Below, one piece after another: positions 11,325 to 23,457 of a stretch of DNA of 64,000 nt. Location: positions 85,384,477 through 85,448,476 of the forward strand of contig CM071928.1 of the NCBI GenBank assembly GCA_016081115.2. Direction: 5' to 3'. The stretch comes from Rehmannia glutinosa (taxonomy: Eukaryota; Streptophyta; Magnoliopsida; Lamiales; Orobanchaceae). How positions within the stretch are numbered: position 1 is the stretch's first letter; every line of letters starts with the position of its first letter. The notes beneath the pieces are model-generated. The model had not been told where the DNA came from and searched no databases. It worked only from the letters and a program-made list of their open reading frames with translations. A program made the position numbers and the translations under genes.

Positions 11325-12140
11325 ATGGGGGATGACAAACCCGTGAAAAACGTGGTTGCAGAATACAAGCCCAAGATTCCTTACTTGAGTTTAACTGAAG
11401 AAGATAGAAGGGAGGACAAATTTGGTAAGTACCTTGATTCTTTCAAGCAATTACATACTAATATTCCACTTGTTCAACCTCCTTCAAAGCATGTTAGGGA
11501 TCTTAATGACATCATTCCTAGTGAAAATAAGCTTAACAAATTATCAAATGTGCAATTGAATGATAAATGTCCTTCCAATGAACTACCACAAAAATTTAAT
11601 GATCCAGGAAGCTTTATTATCCCTTTCACAATTGATGATTTACCTGTTAATAGGACACTAGCCGACTTGGGAGCTAGTATCAACGTGATGTCTTATGATA
11701 CATTCAAGCATATGGGATTAAGTGAACTGAAACCTACTAGGATGGACATTCACTTAGCTGATAAATCGATTAAACATCCTAGAGGTATTATTAATGATGT
11801 GTTAGTCAAGATTGATAAATTCATATTCCCAGTTGATTTTGTTATTCTTGATATGCATGATGATATTGATGTTCCTCTAATTCTTGGGCGTCCTTTCTTG
11901 GCTACGGCGAAATCTATCATTGATGTTCATGAGGGAAAATTAACTTTGAGAGTGGGGGATGAACAAGTAATTTTTAAAATTCATGTTGATATTAAAAAGG
12001 ATACTACTTGTTCTTTTGCCAATTCAATTTCGTTGCACGATGAGAAATCTAAAAATCTCTTGGAGAAAAGTGTTGTTCAAAGTCCATGTTGGAAGCTTAT
12101 GCCCGAAAAGGGGGAGGAAAGTTCAAAGAGCACATTTTGA
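11325..12140 (+). CDS. G1 retropepsin-like aspartic protease ORF
   Basis: This is an open frame of 271 codons. Residues 113-118 are ADLGAS, the D-x-GAS form of the retropepsin active site (Asp114), followed by INVMSYDTF. The second half has the flap-like ADKSIKHPRGI and the ILGRPFLATA motif that closes the fold in Ty3-type proteases. The ATG at 11325 is simply the first in the open frame; in an intact element it would be continuous with gag. It follows gag in the normal Ty3 order, but nothing with RT motifs follows. It would process Gag. The open frame in an otherwise decayed internal region could be chance or recent activity. Confidence 0.8.
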   Translation: MGDDKPVKNVVAEYKPKIPYLSLTEEDRREDKFGKYLDSFKQLHTNIPLVQPPSKHVRDLNDIIPSENKLNKLSNVQLNDKCPSNELPQKFNDPGSFIIPFTIDDLPVNRTLADLGASINVMSYDTFKHMGLSELKPTRMDIHLADKSIKHPRGIINDVLVKIDKFIFPVDFVILDMHDDIDVPLILGRPFLATAKSIIDVHEGKLTLRVGDEQVIFKIHVDIKKDTTCSFANSISLHDEKSKNLLEKSVVQSPCWKLMPEKGEESSKSTF

Positions 12141-12359
12141 AGCATAAAGTTGGAGGTAATACTACTAAATACCTAAGGGATTTTCATAAGTCCAAAGCTC
12201 CACCCGACTAATCTCCACATTTGGGTAAACGGTCCAGCTATACGACTTTAAAGAAGCGCTAACCGGGAGGCAACCTGGCATTTTGTGTGCATTTTCTCTT
12301 ACTTAATTTTTTTTATTGCTTGGGGATTGAAAAAAAATTTTTTTTTTAAAAAAAAAAAA

Positions 12360-12560
12360 ACACGGTCTGACCGTGCTTAAAAAGCACGGCCGTGTTCGTC
12401 ACCCAATTCGCGAACACACCCTGGCCGTGTTCAAAAATCCAAAGTTTTGTAGGAAAAATTCGTACCGAACACGCCCAGGCCGTGCTTTTCAAGCATGGCC
12501 GTGTTTTTCAAAAAAAAAAAAAAATTTATCGAAAAAATTCGTACCGAACACGGCCGTGTT
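12360..12560. repeat. CACGGCC palindrome block inside G1
   Basis: Repeats of cacggccgtgttcg-type palindromes sit just downstream of the protease ORF. The same motif is in the LTRs. The equivalent place in G2 (around 42150-42300) lacks it. Confidence 0.8.
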
Positions 12561-13785
12561 TTAATTATTAAAAAAAATTCAAAAAAAAAAACTCAAAAAA
12601 AAAATTATATTGGATGATTTCACGGTATTCGAGTTGTGTATCCTTGATTAGGTATGAAGATCCCGTACTAAACAACCCAATGGTCGCTCAATACCGATTT
12701 CACTCTTCTAGTAAGGTCGTATTTTTCTTTTCTACCTCTTTTATTTTCTTCTAGTGTGGTTGTTTTTTGAGTGTTTTGTTTGTGTTCATTCATCTCTTTC
12801 TTTCACATTGAGGACAATGTGAACCTTTAAAGTTGGAGGTGGGTGCAATTACATTCTTAGTTTGTGTGTGCTTGCTTTTATTTTTAGTTTGTCGAAAAGA
12901 GGTAATTTTTTTTAACAAATTGAGTGTTTGCTAGTCAATAACTTAGCCCAATTACACCAAAATTAACTTTTTGATTTATGTTTTTAATGTGAAGCAATTG
13001 ATTGTCTAGAATAGATTGATGTAGATGTGTGCTAAATTTTGACCAGATTTCCAACTCCATAATACTTGATTTGTTAAGGCATTTACGACAAAGCTTAGTG
13101 TTATGAACGTTTGAGAATTCATGATTTAGTGGTGGTTAACTAGTTGTTATACCAAGCTCGTGAAAAAAAACAAATGAAAAAAAAGAAGAAAAAAAAAGGG
13201 AATCCAATCGAGGTTATACTCCTCTATTTGTTGTTGCTTAGTAACTAGGAGCATTCATGAGCCCCATGTTTGTCTTTTACGTAAAACGGCGACACAAATA
13301 TGAGTAAGGGAAACCACCCTAGGAGTGTTTGAACGAAAATTCAAAATATAAACCTAGTGGAAGAATGCCTCGAAAGGACCTACAAAAAAAAAAAAAAAAA
13401 AATCGAAAGGGAGAATGTATATTCCTTGAATTCTCATTCCAATAAAAGTTCAAGAAGCTTGGTTATATGACTAGTAGGCTAACTACAATGATCCATTGAA
13501 TTCTTGTATTTTCATGACATTATTGAATTGAAGTTATTCATAACTATCAATATTTGTGGAGTGATGATTTCAAGTTTGAATAATGCCTCACTTGATGTTC
13601 TGATCTTTCTGATCGATCGTTTTGCAAAATTGTGTTTTTTCTTGAATGGTTAATTCGGGTTGAGAATGCTAAGAACTTGATTTGCTTGTGTTCAATGTGT
13701 TGAAAAAAAAAAAAATCCTTGTGTGTTGTAATTTATTGAACCATTCTTATTGATTTAATGTTTTGCTTGAGGACAAGCAAAGTTC

Positions 13786-13801
13786 AAAGTTGGAGGTGGT
13801 T
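13786..13801 (+). other. G1 polypurine tract
   Basis: AAAGTTGGAGGTGG directly precedes the 3' LTR at 13802 and would prime plus-strand DNA synthesis. It is preceded by the hairpin GCTTGAGGACAAGC. An upstream duplicate of the module lies at about 12808-12843. Confidence 0.8.
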
Positions 13802-15544
13802 TGATAAGGGTCTTTTTATGCATGTTTTATGTGTATATTTAAGTATGATTTGAGTTATTTTATTGTTAGTTTCATAAATTTTTGATTGTACATGGTTCAC
13901 ATTACTCTGAGGTGCTTTTATTGGTGTAGATTGATGATTTGGAGCTGTTTTTGGTGAATTTTGGGCCATAGTTTCATGTCAAAACATACCCGGGAGTTTC
14001 TGGATGCAAAAACACTCAAAATCCCAAGCTAAACGCGTCATTTCGGGGCCTTTTCAGTCAAACACGGGCAGGGTGTGTTTTTAAGCACGGCCGTGCTTTT
14101 TAAAAGTCAAAAAACGAGCAATTTTTCGACCCGACGTACCAAACACGGCCAGGCCGTGCTTTTCAAGCACGGCCGTGTTCGGGAAAATCCGCGAACACGG
14201 CCTGGCCGTCTTTTAAAGCACGGGCGTCTTTTCGTCGGTGGTTTTTCTTTGGCGGAAATTATGGAGACTTTCCTTTCTCGCTTTTTGACAACCTTTGAGC
14301 AACTTTTACACCTCATTTTGATGCACCAAGCTCTATTATTCCCTCAATTGTCATGTGGACACAATGATTCAACCAACTCAACCATGAATGTGCACACAAT
14401 GATTCAACCAACAACCATGGAAGTGGAGCATTTGTTAGCATTATTGATGTGTTCTTTCACAAAGATGGTGCCTATAAAAGCAAGAGTTTGAGTTAGAGAT
14501 ATATAATTTCATGTAGTATTCATTGATAGAGAGATTCATTGTATATTCATTGCATATTCTAAGTTTCAAAGCAAAATACATTGAGAGGATAAAAGAGAGG
14601 TAGAGTTGGAAGTTGAAGAGCAATAGAGGAGAAGGCTTGGAGCTCAACATCATTGCAATGAACCAAGGAGGAAGTCTTGTATTGGTCTTGAATAAGAGCT
14701 AAGTACACCATGTTCATTTTATTCATATCTTCTTGTGTAGTATACTCTTTTGACAAAGCCATGTGTAGCTAAATTTCTAGTGTTTGAATGTAATGAACTC
14801 TAGAATGAATTTGTGATTAAGGTTTGTATGTTTTTAATAAAATCTTCATGTTTTGTGTGATTCACTTATATTATGCTTTATTCATTCAAATTGGTATATG
14901 CGCAATATTGATTTGAAGTTTATTTTTCATCCGGGAAATCGAGAGATTCATGGTGAAATAGAACCTATATAAGTGAAAAGAGTTGCATGCAATCCTAGAT
15001 ATAGGACGACATAAATCTTCTGGATTAGGGTCAAACCTAATATGGGAATTCACAAATCGTTATAATGTTGTCTTGGGGGTTTTAACTAGAAAGAGATTTC
15101 AATTAATCAACTTGAGATTAGAAGTTATTCGCGCTCGATAGAGGGTTTAACTTAAATCGGGAATTTCTACGGTCCATGAAACATGAGATTTTACTAAAAG
15201 AGGTTGGTTTTTGCTTAAGGGATTATGGTTGTATTTTTATCTTGTTAAATCACAAAAACATTCTAGAGGGATTTACATTCAAACACATTTCTAGCTCTTG
15301 ATTTCTTAATTCTACAATCTATTTTTATTTGATCTTTTGTAAGTTGCAATTATTTTAAAATTCTCTATTTTTCATTTTCATTAAACAAACAAAACTCTGA
15401 AAATTGCTAGATTAAATAACAAAAAGACGGTAATTATTAGTACTTACAATCCTCGTGGGAATGACACTCGGTACTCAATAATCTATACTACAAAACGATA
15501 GGTGCACTTGCCTATGGTTTTCTAGAGTAGCTTTTGAGCCATCA
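13802..15544 (+). repeat. G1 3' LTR
   Basis: It is 1743 bp with the same TGATAAGG and GAGCCATCA ends as the left LTR. It has a longer palindrome block (14066-14235). Otherwise only scattered substitutions and small indels separate the two, so the insertion is fairly young. Confidence 0.95.
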
Positions 15545-15717
15545 GTCATCGGGTATTCTAACGTCAGAAACGGTTTCAGCCCGGACGTTTCCAACTTTTC
15601 AGCGATTTTCTTCACTAGGGTGTCGTCTGACCCCTGTTTCACCATACCGTCGAAATCCACCGTAGAGCCGGTGTGGATTTGCTTTCCTAACTTGGTAAAG
15701 TCATAAGTTGGTGCCAT
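15545..15717 (-). pseudogene. N-terminus of the transposon-type ORF split by G1
   Basis: The ATG at 15717 opens MAPTYDFTKLGKQIHTG and stays open to the G1 insertion (57 codons plus 2 bases). The last bases ATGAC are the TSD. Continuing at 8087 gives MTYVEEV with no frame change. The ORF was therefore open here when G1 landed. Upstream (15718-15850) is a pyrimidine-rich leader on the minus strand that looks like a 5' UTR. The protein is the same PF20167-like transposon protein as at 5505-8092. It follows the degraded copia pol on the same strand, so it may be an extra ORF of that element. Confidence 0.65.
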
Positions 15718-16250
15718 TTTTCAGGATTATATCGAAGAAAAACTCATAAATTGATTTGAAGATAGATAGGGTTTAGAGAGAATTTGTGCCTTTGCTTTTG
15801 AGAGAAAGAAATAAACAGTTTTAGAAGTGTGAGAGAGAAACGGACGAAAATGGTTTAAATATGGTTTATGAAAGGACGTGCGAGTGGTTTTTGAGATGTG
15901 ATCGAAATCAACGGCTTAGATTTTGCACGCCTATTTAGCATTTAATGTCTCGTATTTAATGCGCAAAGCATTTATATCTAATCATAAGTTTGGTGTGCGA
16001 CTTTATGTCCGTACACATCATCATTATCTTTGACATATTCCTTAAAACATTCCCGCTTAGTCAAAACGATGCGTTTTTGGTCACTTTGCTCATAAGTGAC
16101 TCAAACTTATCCCTTAGCCGATTTAACTCTACTTCTCACAGTTCTCTTGGTGACTCATTATCGGTGACTCGGTGTAATTGTCTTTTCCGATCTGGTGATT
16201 TACTTAATGATTTGTGAGTTGACTCTTTTTCCCTTTTTGTGTTCCATTTC
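15718..16250 (-). other. Leader or promoter-like region before the split ORF
   Basis: Between the degraded copia pol end (near 16290) and the ATG at 15717 there is no ORF of note. On the minus strand it has a CT-rich run typical of a plant 5' UTR and the sequence aaaccatatttaaacc as a weak TATA candidate. This would suit separate transcription of the downstream ORF. No direct evidence. Confidence 0.35.
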
Positions 16251-16289
16251 TTTTCTTTGATTTTTCCGAGTGTCGGCTCACTCAATTAA

Positions 16290-17690
16290 CCCTAACTCAT
16301 GTTTGAGTTCTTCAAATCTTGACTCACATAATGGTTTTGTGAAGATGTCGGCTAGTTGTTTATCGGTTGAGATATATTCCAGGATGATGTCCTTCTTTTC
16401 AACGTGATCTCTTATGAAATGATATCTCGACATCAATATGCTTTGTTCTTGAGTGCAACACAGATTTTTGAGTGATTGCTATTGCACTTGTGTTATCACA
16501 CATGATTGGAATTTCTTTTTCCTCAACTTCTTAGTCTCTCTCAATTTCTTTGCCTCATCCATAGGACTTGGGCACAACAATTTGCCCGCAGCCTATGTAT
16601 TCTGCGCTCATTTGTAGAGGTGGCTATTGAATTTTGCTTCTTGCTAAACCAGGAAATCAGCCTGTTTCTAGCATTTGACATGTGCCTGAAGTGCTCTTCA
16701 TGTCCACTCTACATCCAAAGATAGTCGAGAATCGAATAGCCAATTAGCTTGAATCCACCTTCCTTTGGATACCATAGACTTCTTGGCTTCCTTTCAAGTA
16801 TCTCAATATTCTCTTTCTTGTCATATGGCTCTCTTTTTTTGGAGCAGATTGAAATCTTGCACATACACCTACAAAGAAAGGTGATATCGGCGCCTGGCTT
16901 TGTGAGATAGAGCAATGATCAATAAGTGCTCAGTATCTTGTTTGATCTCTGAAGGCTTGTCATCCGCATCCATGTCCATTTTGTGATGTGTTCATTGGTA
17001 TTTTTACGAAGACTTCTCCTCCATACCAAACTTCTTCATTAAATCTCGGTGTATTTTGTTTGACTTATGAAGGTTCCATCCTTCATTGTTTCACTTGAAG
17101 TCCAAGGAAGAATGTCGCCTCTCCCATCATGCTCATTTCAAATTTACTTTGCATGAGGTTTGAAAACTTTTCACACATGACTCTTTGTTTGTGGATCCAA
17201 AAATGATGTCATCCACATATATTTGAACAAGCAAGATACTCTTTTTGTCTTGAATTACGAATAGTGTTCTATCAACTTTTCCTTTTGTGAATCCATTTTC
17301 GAGTTAGGAATTGTGACAAAGTATCATACCATGCTCGGGTGCCTGTTTCAATCCATATAGAGCTTTCTTGAGTTTGTATACCTTATCTCCAAGAGTCTTC
17401 TCGCTCAAATCCTCGGAGGTTGTTCAACATACACTTCTTCTTCCAATAAACCATTTAGGAATGCACTTTTTACATCCATCGATATACAATGAAATCCTTG
17501 TGAGCAAAGATAGGCAAGAAACATCCTTATAGCTTCCAATCTTGCTACGAGGGCAAATGTTTCATCAAAATCTATCCCTTCTTCTTGGCAATATCCTTTG
17601 GCTACTAGTCTTGCTTTGTTTCTTACCCGTAACCTTCCTCGTTCATCTTATTTCGAACACCCATTTGGTGCCAATAACATTTTGATGTAT
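16290..17690 (-). pseudogene. Copia-3 reverse transcriptase and RNase H remnant
   Basis: The minus strand gives RT and RNase H of the copia type. YVDD is coded at 17208-17219 and a GLKQ-type segment lies near 17340. The RNase H end near 16330-16500 has the copia DNxSAIAITKN-like and DxLADIFTK-like blocks. Indels every 50-150 bases destroy the frame. There is no coding capacity left. Confidence 0.8.
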
Positions 17691-18479
17691 GGGTCTTTAC
17701 ACTAATTCCCATACTTTATTTCTTTCAAACCGATTGACTCTTCTTGCATAGCTTGAATCATGTGTGTGTCGTCAAGGCTTGTGACACGTCTTTGGGCTCT
17801 ATTTGTGAGATGAAGCATGTGAACATGGCTTCTTGTTGAGTTCTGGATCTTGTTTTGACACCTTCTCTTATATCTCCAATGACAAGTTCGTGGATGATTT
17901 CTCACCATCTTACATCAAAGTTGGAGTAAGTTAGCCGGATGCGATGGACTTGCGATTGTGTTGCCGGGTCGACTCTCTCGTAATCACTTACCGCAAATTC
18001 TCCATTTGTTTTTGAGATTCAAGACAATCTCATCTTCTTCTCAATTGATAATTCCGACTTGACTTCAAAGATAGGGATTCTTCAGATGGTTGGATGATTG
18101 ACTTATCGGTGACTCTTCAATGTCTTCTCCATTTACATTTGGCTCATCGAATACTACATGAATGGATTCTTCACGTAACCATAGTTCTTTTGTTGAGTAT
18201 CCTGTAGGCTTTGCTTTCATTTGAGTATCCTAAGAAGATACCTTCATCGCCTTTAGCATCAAAAGCCTTTAGGTTGTCTTTTGCCATTGTTGTGGATGAA
18301 GCATTTACATCCAAATATTCGAAATATGCAACATTTGGTTTTCTTCCGGTCGGATCTCATAGGGAGTCTTTGTCATTTGTCTATTTATCATACATCTGTT
18401 TTGGGTGTAGCAAGTGTGTTGATTGCTTCACCCAAAATCTTTTGGTAACCCCCTTGACTAACATGGTCTCACGCTTTTT

Positions 18480-19200
18480 TGAGGGTTCTATTCCTTTTTT
18501 CGCAACTCCATTCTGTTTGTGGAGTTCTTGCTGCCGATAGTTCATGACCAATACCATTTTCAACACAATATTGAGTTATTATTCCATTGACAAATTCGGT
18601 TCCTAATCGATCTTATTTTGATAATGGTTTGACTCTTCTCGTTTTGAATCCTCTTCATCATCTGTGGTAGTTTTTGTAGAGTTTCTTTCTTCTTACACAT
18701 GAATATTGTCCATGTATATCTTGAGTAGTCATCTACTACCACCAAGGTGTATTTCTTTCCGCTTATCTTTGTTTGGTTCCACCGGGCCAAATAGATCCAT
18801 ATGAAGTAGATGCAATATTCTTGTTGAGGATGGGCATGTCTTTTCTTTGAATGACGACTTGATTTGTTTTCCCTTCGACATGCGTCACATATACTCTCCT
18901 TTTTGTATATCGAGTCCGGTAGTCCTTCCACAAGATGACTTCTTGCCGAACCTTGTTAATTGTTTTGAAATTCGGGTGACTCAGGCTTTTTTGTGCCGTA
19001 CCAACTTGATTCAATTTGTCTTTTTGCTAGAGAGACAGTCTTTGGATGTTGCGGTTGACCAATCCACGACATACATATTCTTCTGTCTACATCCTTGCAA
19101 CACAACTTCATTTGATTCAATATCCTTGATTTGGCATACACCCATGTTGAATCCAACATTGTAACCCTTGTCACAGAGTTGATCGATGCTTAGCGAGTTA
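18480..19200 (-). pseudogene. Copia-3 integrase remnant
   Basis: 18560-18931 still reads CDACRRENKSS and KKYTLVVVDDYSRYTWTIF, the end of the zinc domain and the start of the rve catalytic core. Neighbouring pieces in other frames continue it both ways. Frameshifts make it non-functional. Confidence 0.8.
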
Positions 19201-20099
19201 AAGTTGAGTCCTTCAACATATGCAACGTCTGTGATTTCTAATCCATTCCTCTTGATGGTTCCAATGCCTCTTATTTCACCAGGAGCTTCATTTTCTCCAA
19301 ATATGACTTTTGCTCCTTTAACTTCCTTGAATTTTGACAGATTTTTCTTGTTTTTGTCATGTCGCCTGGGAAATGACCACTATCCATGTACCAGGTTCCT
19401 TGGCACTCACTGTTCCTTGAACCGCAATCAAGGAAATTAAGTTTTAGGTACCCATACTTGTCTATGGGTCCCGAGGGGTTAGAATTGTAAGATGATCCAA
19501 CCAACCTATAGCCAAATGATTTGACTCTAAGGGGTTGCCATCTATCGTGCCATAATCATAATTAATCCTGGCAAATTGCTTGGGGATTCTAGGTTCATAC
19601 ATCTGTCTCTTTTGTCCGTATGCCGCATATGTGTTTTAGCAATTGCCTTCCTTGGGTAATTGTGGTGTCTTTGAGTGTAGTGCCTAGGTGCATATGTGTC
19701 TTTGATGAAAGCTCTTGTACTTTTGGAATGGCCTTTTTGCCGAGTTAGGCCTTTGCCATTTGGGCTTATATTCCATAAGCTTATCCGATAGTTTACATTA
19801 TTCCAATCACTTGGCTTGGATATTTTCTACCATTCCCATCATATGTATTTCTCTTATAGATTTTCTGGGGTTTTTGGTAGCTCTCGCTTCTTCTTTACTG
19901 AGTAATTTTTGTTTGGAGTTTTGAGGAACTCGGTGAATCTCTTCTCATTTGTCCTTTCAGCTCTCAATCGGTTGTTTTCCTTTTCCTTTATAACCAAGGC
20001 CGTTTTCTTGTTATGGTGCTTTGGATTGAATGTGTGTGCAACATTTAGAGTTTTGGATTTTTCAGATTCTTCATGGCTTGAAGATCCTTTTTCAAGATT

Positions 20100-21770
20100 A
20101 CTTTTGAGGTTTGACATAGCATGAGGAATTAAATCCTAAGCCTGTCTTGTCTTCACATTCTCTTTGACTCATAATAAGATCATCCAATGATTTAGATGCC
20201 TTAGTGAATGAGGCAATAACATTCTTGAGGTCATTCTCCTCTTTTCAATAGCGACAATCTCCGCTTATTAATTTAGCATTTTCAAATTTTTAAACTTTCA
20301 TTCTCATGACTATTTGATTTAGAGTACTCGGCTCCTTAGTCACTTTGAGTTTTGATTCTTAGTAAAGGTGTTTTCCTCATTCAATAGTGTGTGTGAGGAT
20401 TTAATGTGTTCAAAATCTTTCATCATTTTGCCTAATGAATCATAAAGATCGAGTGGGTGATGAAGTGTGTGTGTCGATCACTATCACTAGTGTCCGAGTT
20501 TGATGAGTTAGATTGTACCTCATCTTCTTGGTCGGGTTGATCTTGTTCTTTGGCCATCAAGCGGATCGGGCTTCTTCTTCGAGTCACTTGAGTAGTCGGC
20601 TTCACCGCTTCTCTCAATCGGCCTATCTCTCTTCTTGATTGTTTTGTTTTAGATCTCTGCACCATCATTGCTTTTTTCCTTTCTTGTCTTCTTTCTCTCA
20701 AGACCTTCATTTCTTCTTCATCCCTCGTATTTGTTGACTACGAGGATATGGACGATCAATGGCATAGTGACTGGTTGTCTACTGAGTTCAAAGATAGATA
20801 TTCAACCTTTTGATCGCTCTTTCCATTCTTGGATTGTCACCCTTTGATACTCAACTTTTTGATGATATGTTCTCTTGGTTGGCCTATCTTCCTTGATTTG
20901 GAGGAGCCGAGTGTCTTCGGAAGATTCACCCTTTCATCTCTTGTAGTTCTTATTGAAGAACTTGTTGAACCTCTTAACCATCGGGGCTATTTCTTCCGGG
21001 TCAATGACTTCTTTGACCTCGGCTCTCTTCACATCTTTAACAATTAGAGCAAATTTGTTTGGGGTACAATTTTCTCTTCCTCGGGTCTTTTCTTCTCACT
21101 CAAACTCGTAGGCTTTGAGGTCCGAGAATAACTCATGGTTGGATGTCTTTGATAGGTCCATGGAATGTCTCGAGTGCCATGACCTTCATTTCCCATTCAG
21201 TGGAAGACTTTTTAGGATCTTCATACACATTTCTTCGTGTATATTCCTTTCCAAGTGCGTGCATGACTCATTTGTGATTTTCGTGAACCGAGCATCTAGT
21301 TGATCCAGGTTTTCTCCCGAGATCATTTTGAAGTTCTCAAATTTCGTACAACCACCGATAATTTGTTTTCTTTGATTTGTTTCGAGCCTTCACAAATCAA
21401 TGTCACTTGTCCCCATTTCTTTAGCCGTTTTGCATGATTTGACTTTATTGAACATGGCTTTGTCCAAGGTTTTGTAAAGGATGTCCTTGGCTACATTGTC
21501 CAGGTTGTATCTTTTTATGTCATCATTTGTCCACTCGGTTCTTGGTTTTTCAACCATGATCGGGTGTGGGAGCAACATCTTCTTCTTCTTCACCGCAACT
21601 CTTCGTGACAATTTGTGTTCACCTTTAAGATCTGCAGAGGCCCATCTTCTATCACTATCCACATCTCATCATGTAATGTTGATAGATGAGTCTGCATACG
21701 AATTTTCCAATCATCAAATTCTTCAATAGTGAACATAGGGATGCGTGTCAAGTTTGCTTCCATGATAATA
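20100..21770 (-). pseudogene. Copia-3 gag remnant
   Basis: The clearest piece is 21390-21662, reading EKPRTEWTNDDIKRYNLD and FNKVKSCKTAKEM. These match the copia gag pattern in which NxxAxxIL and TAKExW blocks precede the UBN2 domain. Charged, Arg/Glu/Lys-rich pieces at 20432-20710 may be the linker. The frame is broken repeatedly. The start is probably the ATG near 21762, ahead of the PBS at about 21878. Confidence 0.7.
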
Positions 21771-21889
21771 ACTTTTAATGATAAAAAGAGTTTCGAGAGT
21801 TTAAGTACTAAAGCAGACTTTGAAAAGTTTGGAGATCTAGTTCAAGAACGGTGCGGAGGGTTCAATGAACCAACCGCTCCGATACCACT

Positions 21890-23457
21890 TGTAGGTCCCA
21901 AGGGGTGTAAGTGTAAGGTTTAGAAGGGGGATTGAATAAACCTTACCAAATTTTCGATTTAGTCCTTTTAAATATACGAGTTGATTCTTCACATTTGTGT
22001 CCTTAATGGATGATCGATTTAGTCAATCAAGAGAGTAGGTCTCTCATCGGACTCAACCGAGCTATTGATGGAATAACTCGTTGTTGACTCTAAATTAACT
22101 CAATGTGGTTTTGTTTTATTGGAAGACTTAACACCCTTAAGTTTGATTAAGTAAGAGTTTAGTCTTTGGGTTTAGTACTTGTATTATTCAATGGATAGCA
22201 AATTTATCAAAGATATATAAGCGATTAAAAATGCAGGAATTAAAATACTGAAATGTAAATGACACAAAGTGAAATTTTTATAGAGGTTCGAAGATGGGGT
22301 AATTCTTCTACTCCTCTCTTCTCCAACTCCCTGGAGGAATCCACTAGGTAATGATCGGTTTACAAAGTGGTAACAATCCAGGATACAAGTCTTGATCACA
22401 CAGCCTAACTTGATCCTTTGGGACTCGATCTGAGACGCCTTGATCACTCACCGGCTTCTCGTCAGACGACTCGAACCTTCTTCACAGGCATTTGCTTTGC
22501 TACTACTACTGACTCACTTGCTCAAGCTCTTTGGATTTTATCACGAAGCCCTCCAAAAGCTTAAGACTTGGTTCGACCTTGAACCTTCCTACAATCCCTC
22601 GTGGAATGTAGACCCCTTTTCTTCAAAAGTTTCCTCTTCAACTGATTGAAGTTCTCTTTCCTTCACAGGTTAGTGTTGGATTGATGTACTTCGTAATGTA
22701 GGCTTGAGGATTAATCTTGAATGATTTGAGAGTATTTCTGGTTATAATTTTAATTGATTTCTTGAATGTTCATGGTTCAGGTCCCCTTCTCTCAGAGTCA
22801 TTCCTCAGCCTTTTATAGTGATCTTTCAAAAAATTTGCCCGTTGAAGAGATAGGCTTATTTTTTAAAGTCACTTGCAGTCGTTGGCTTGTCTTGTTGCAG
22901 TCCTTGGAATTGCCATTTCCTCGTATGAATTGTTCTTTCACCTTTTCGAGTTCGACACGGTGTAGTGCTTCCCGTTCGTTCATTCCTTTTGCACGCTTCG
23001 GGACCGAGCACTCGAGAAAGGTGGTATGGAGATATTACTTGTTTAAGTAAATCTCTTGATTTACGGCAACGGATCTTTTACGATTATCTCGACTTGACCG
23101 CATTTCCTTGCTTTCTCCAGGTGACTTAGAGTCGCCTTCCAATCATGGATGACTTCGTCACTTCAACTCGAGACTGGCTTTTCTCGAGTTGACTTGATCG
23201 ATACTCCACTCACCAGTATCTCACCGCTTCTTGATAGAGTTCCCGTCTACTCTTCTTTGCCATACTCATTTGTCTTTGCAATGAGTGAGTCCTTCTAGTC
23301 TTGGTTTGTCTTCTTGCATGTTAGGTCGTAGCCGACTTAACTCACCAGCTAGCTCTAATTTGTTACAATGCATTTTACAACAAGAATTGGGGTGTCAACT
23401 TTCTATTCTAAGTTTTACATGGCATTCATCAAAATCTAAACAATAAAATTCCTAACA
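21890..23457 (-). repeat. Copia-3 5' LTR
   Basis: It runs from TGTAGGTCCC to CCTAACA (1568 bp). It is preceded, two bases inside the element, by a tRNA-iMet-like PBS (minus TGGTATCGGAGC, about 21876-21887). A minus-strand TATAAAAGG at 22809-22817 is the likely core promoter. The second LTR is not in the window, so the boundary rests on the PBS and the TG..CA ends. Confidence 0.75.

Larger units (their letters stand above)
12141..13801 (+). other. G1 internal non-coding region replacing pol
   Basis: This is 1.66 kb between protease and 3' LTR with no ORF of note. It holds a CACGGCC/GGCCGTG palindrome block (12360-12560), A-runs, and two copies of a stem-loop-plus-purine-tract module: ACATTGAGGACAATGT with AAAGTTGGAGGTGGG (about 12808-12843), and GCTTGAGGACAAGC with AAAGTTGGAGGTGG (about 13764-13800). 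The downstream half matches the G2 region 40917-42000, so it is conserved family sequence, not random filler. RT, RNase H and integrase motifs are absent. Confidence 0.8.
8093..15544 (+). mobile_element. G1: non-autonomous Ty3-type gag-protease LTR element (TR-GAG-like)
   Basis: This is a complete 7452-bp element. The LTRs are at 8093-9787 and 13802-15544, the PBS complementary to tRNA-Asp is at 9794-9811, and the PPT is just before 13802. The TSD is GTCAT. The internal 4014 bp encode only a degraded gag and a retropepsin ORF. No RT, RNase H or integrase motif can be found on either strand. This is the structure of TR-GAG-type elements, which must borrow pol from a relative. The gag and protease motifs and the tRNA-Asp PBS point to the Athila/Tat side of the Ty3 elements (inference). 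It is inserted in the minus-strand transposon ORF. G2 is a second member of the group. Confidence 0.92.
16250..23457 (-). mobile_element. Old degraded Ty1/copia element (Copia-3)
   Basis: Minus-strand gag and pol remnants (16290-21770) lie behind a PBS (TGGTATCGGAGC) and a 5' LTR at 21890-23457. Many frameshifts and stops break every domain. No matching 3' LTR is seen. If the transposon-type ORF at 5.5-15.7 kb belongs to it, the 3' LTR would lie left of Copia-1, outside the window. It differs in sequence from Copia-1 and Copia-2, so it is another family. Confidence 0.85.
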
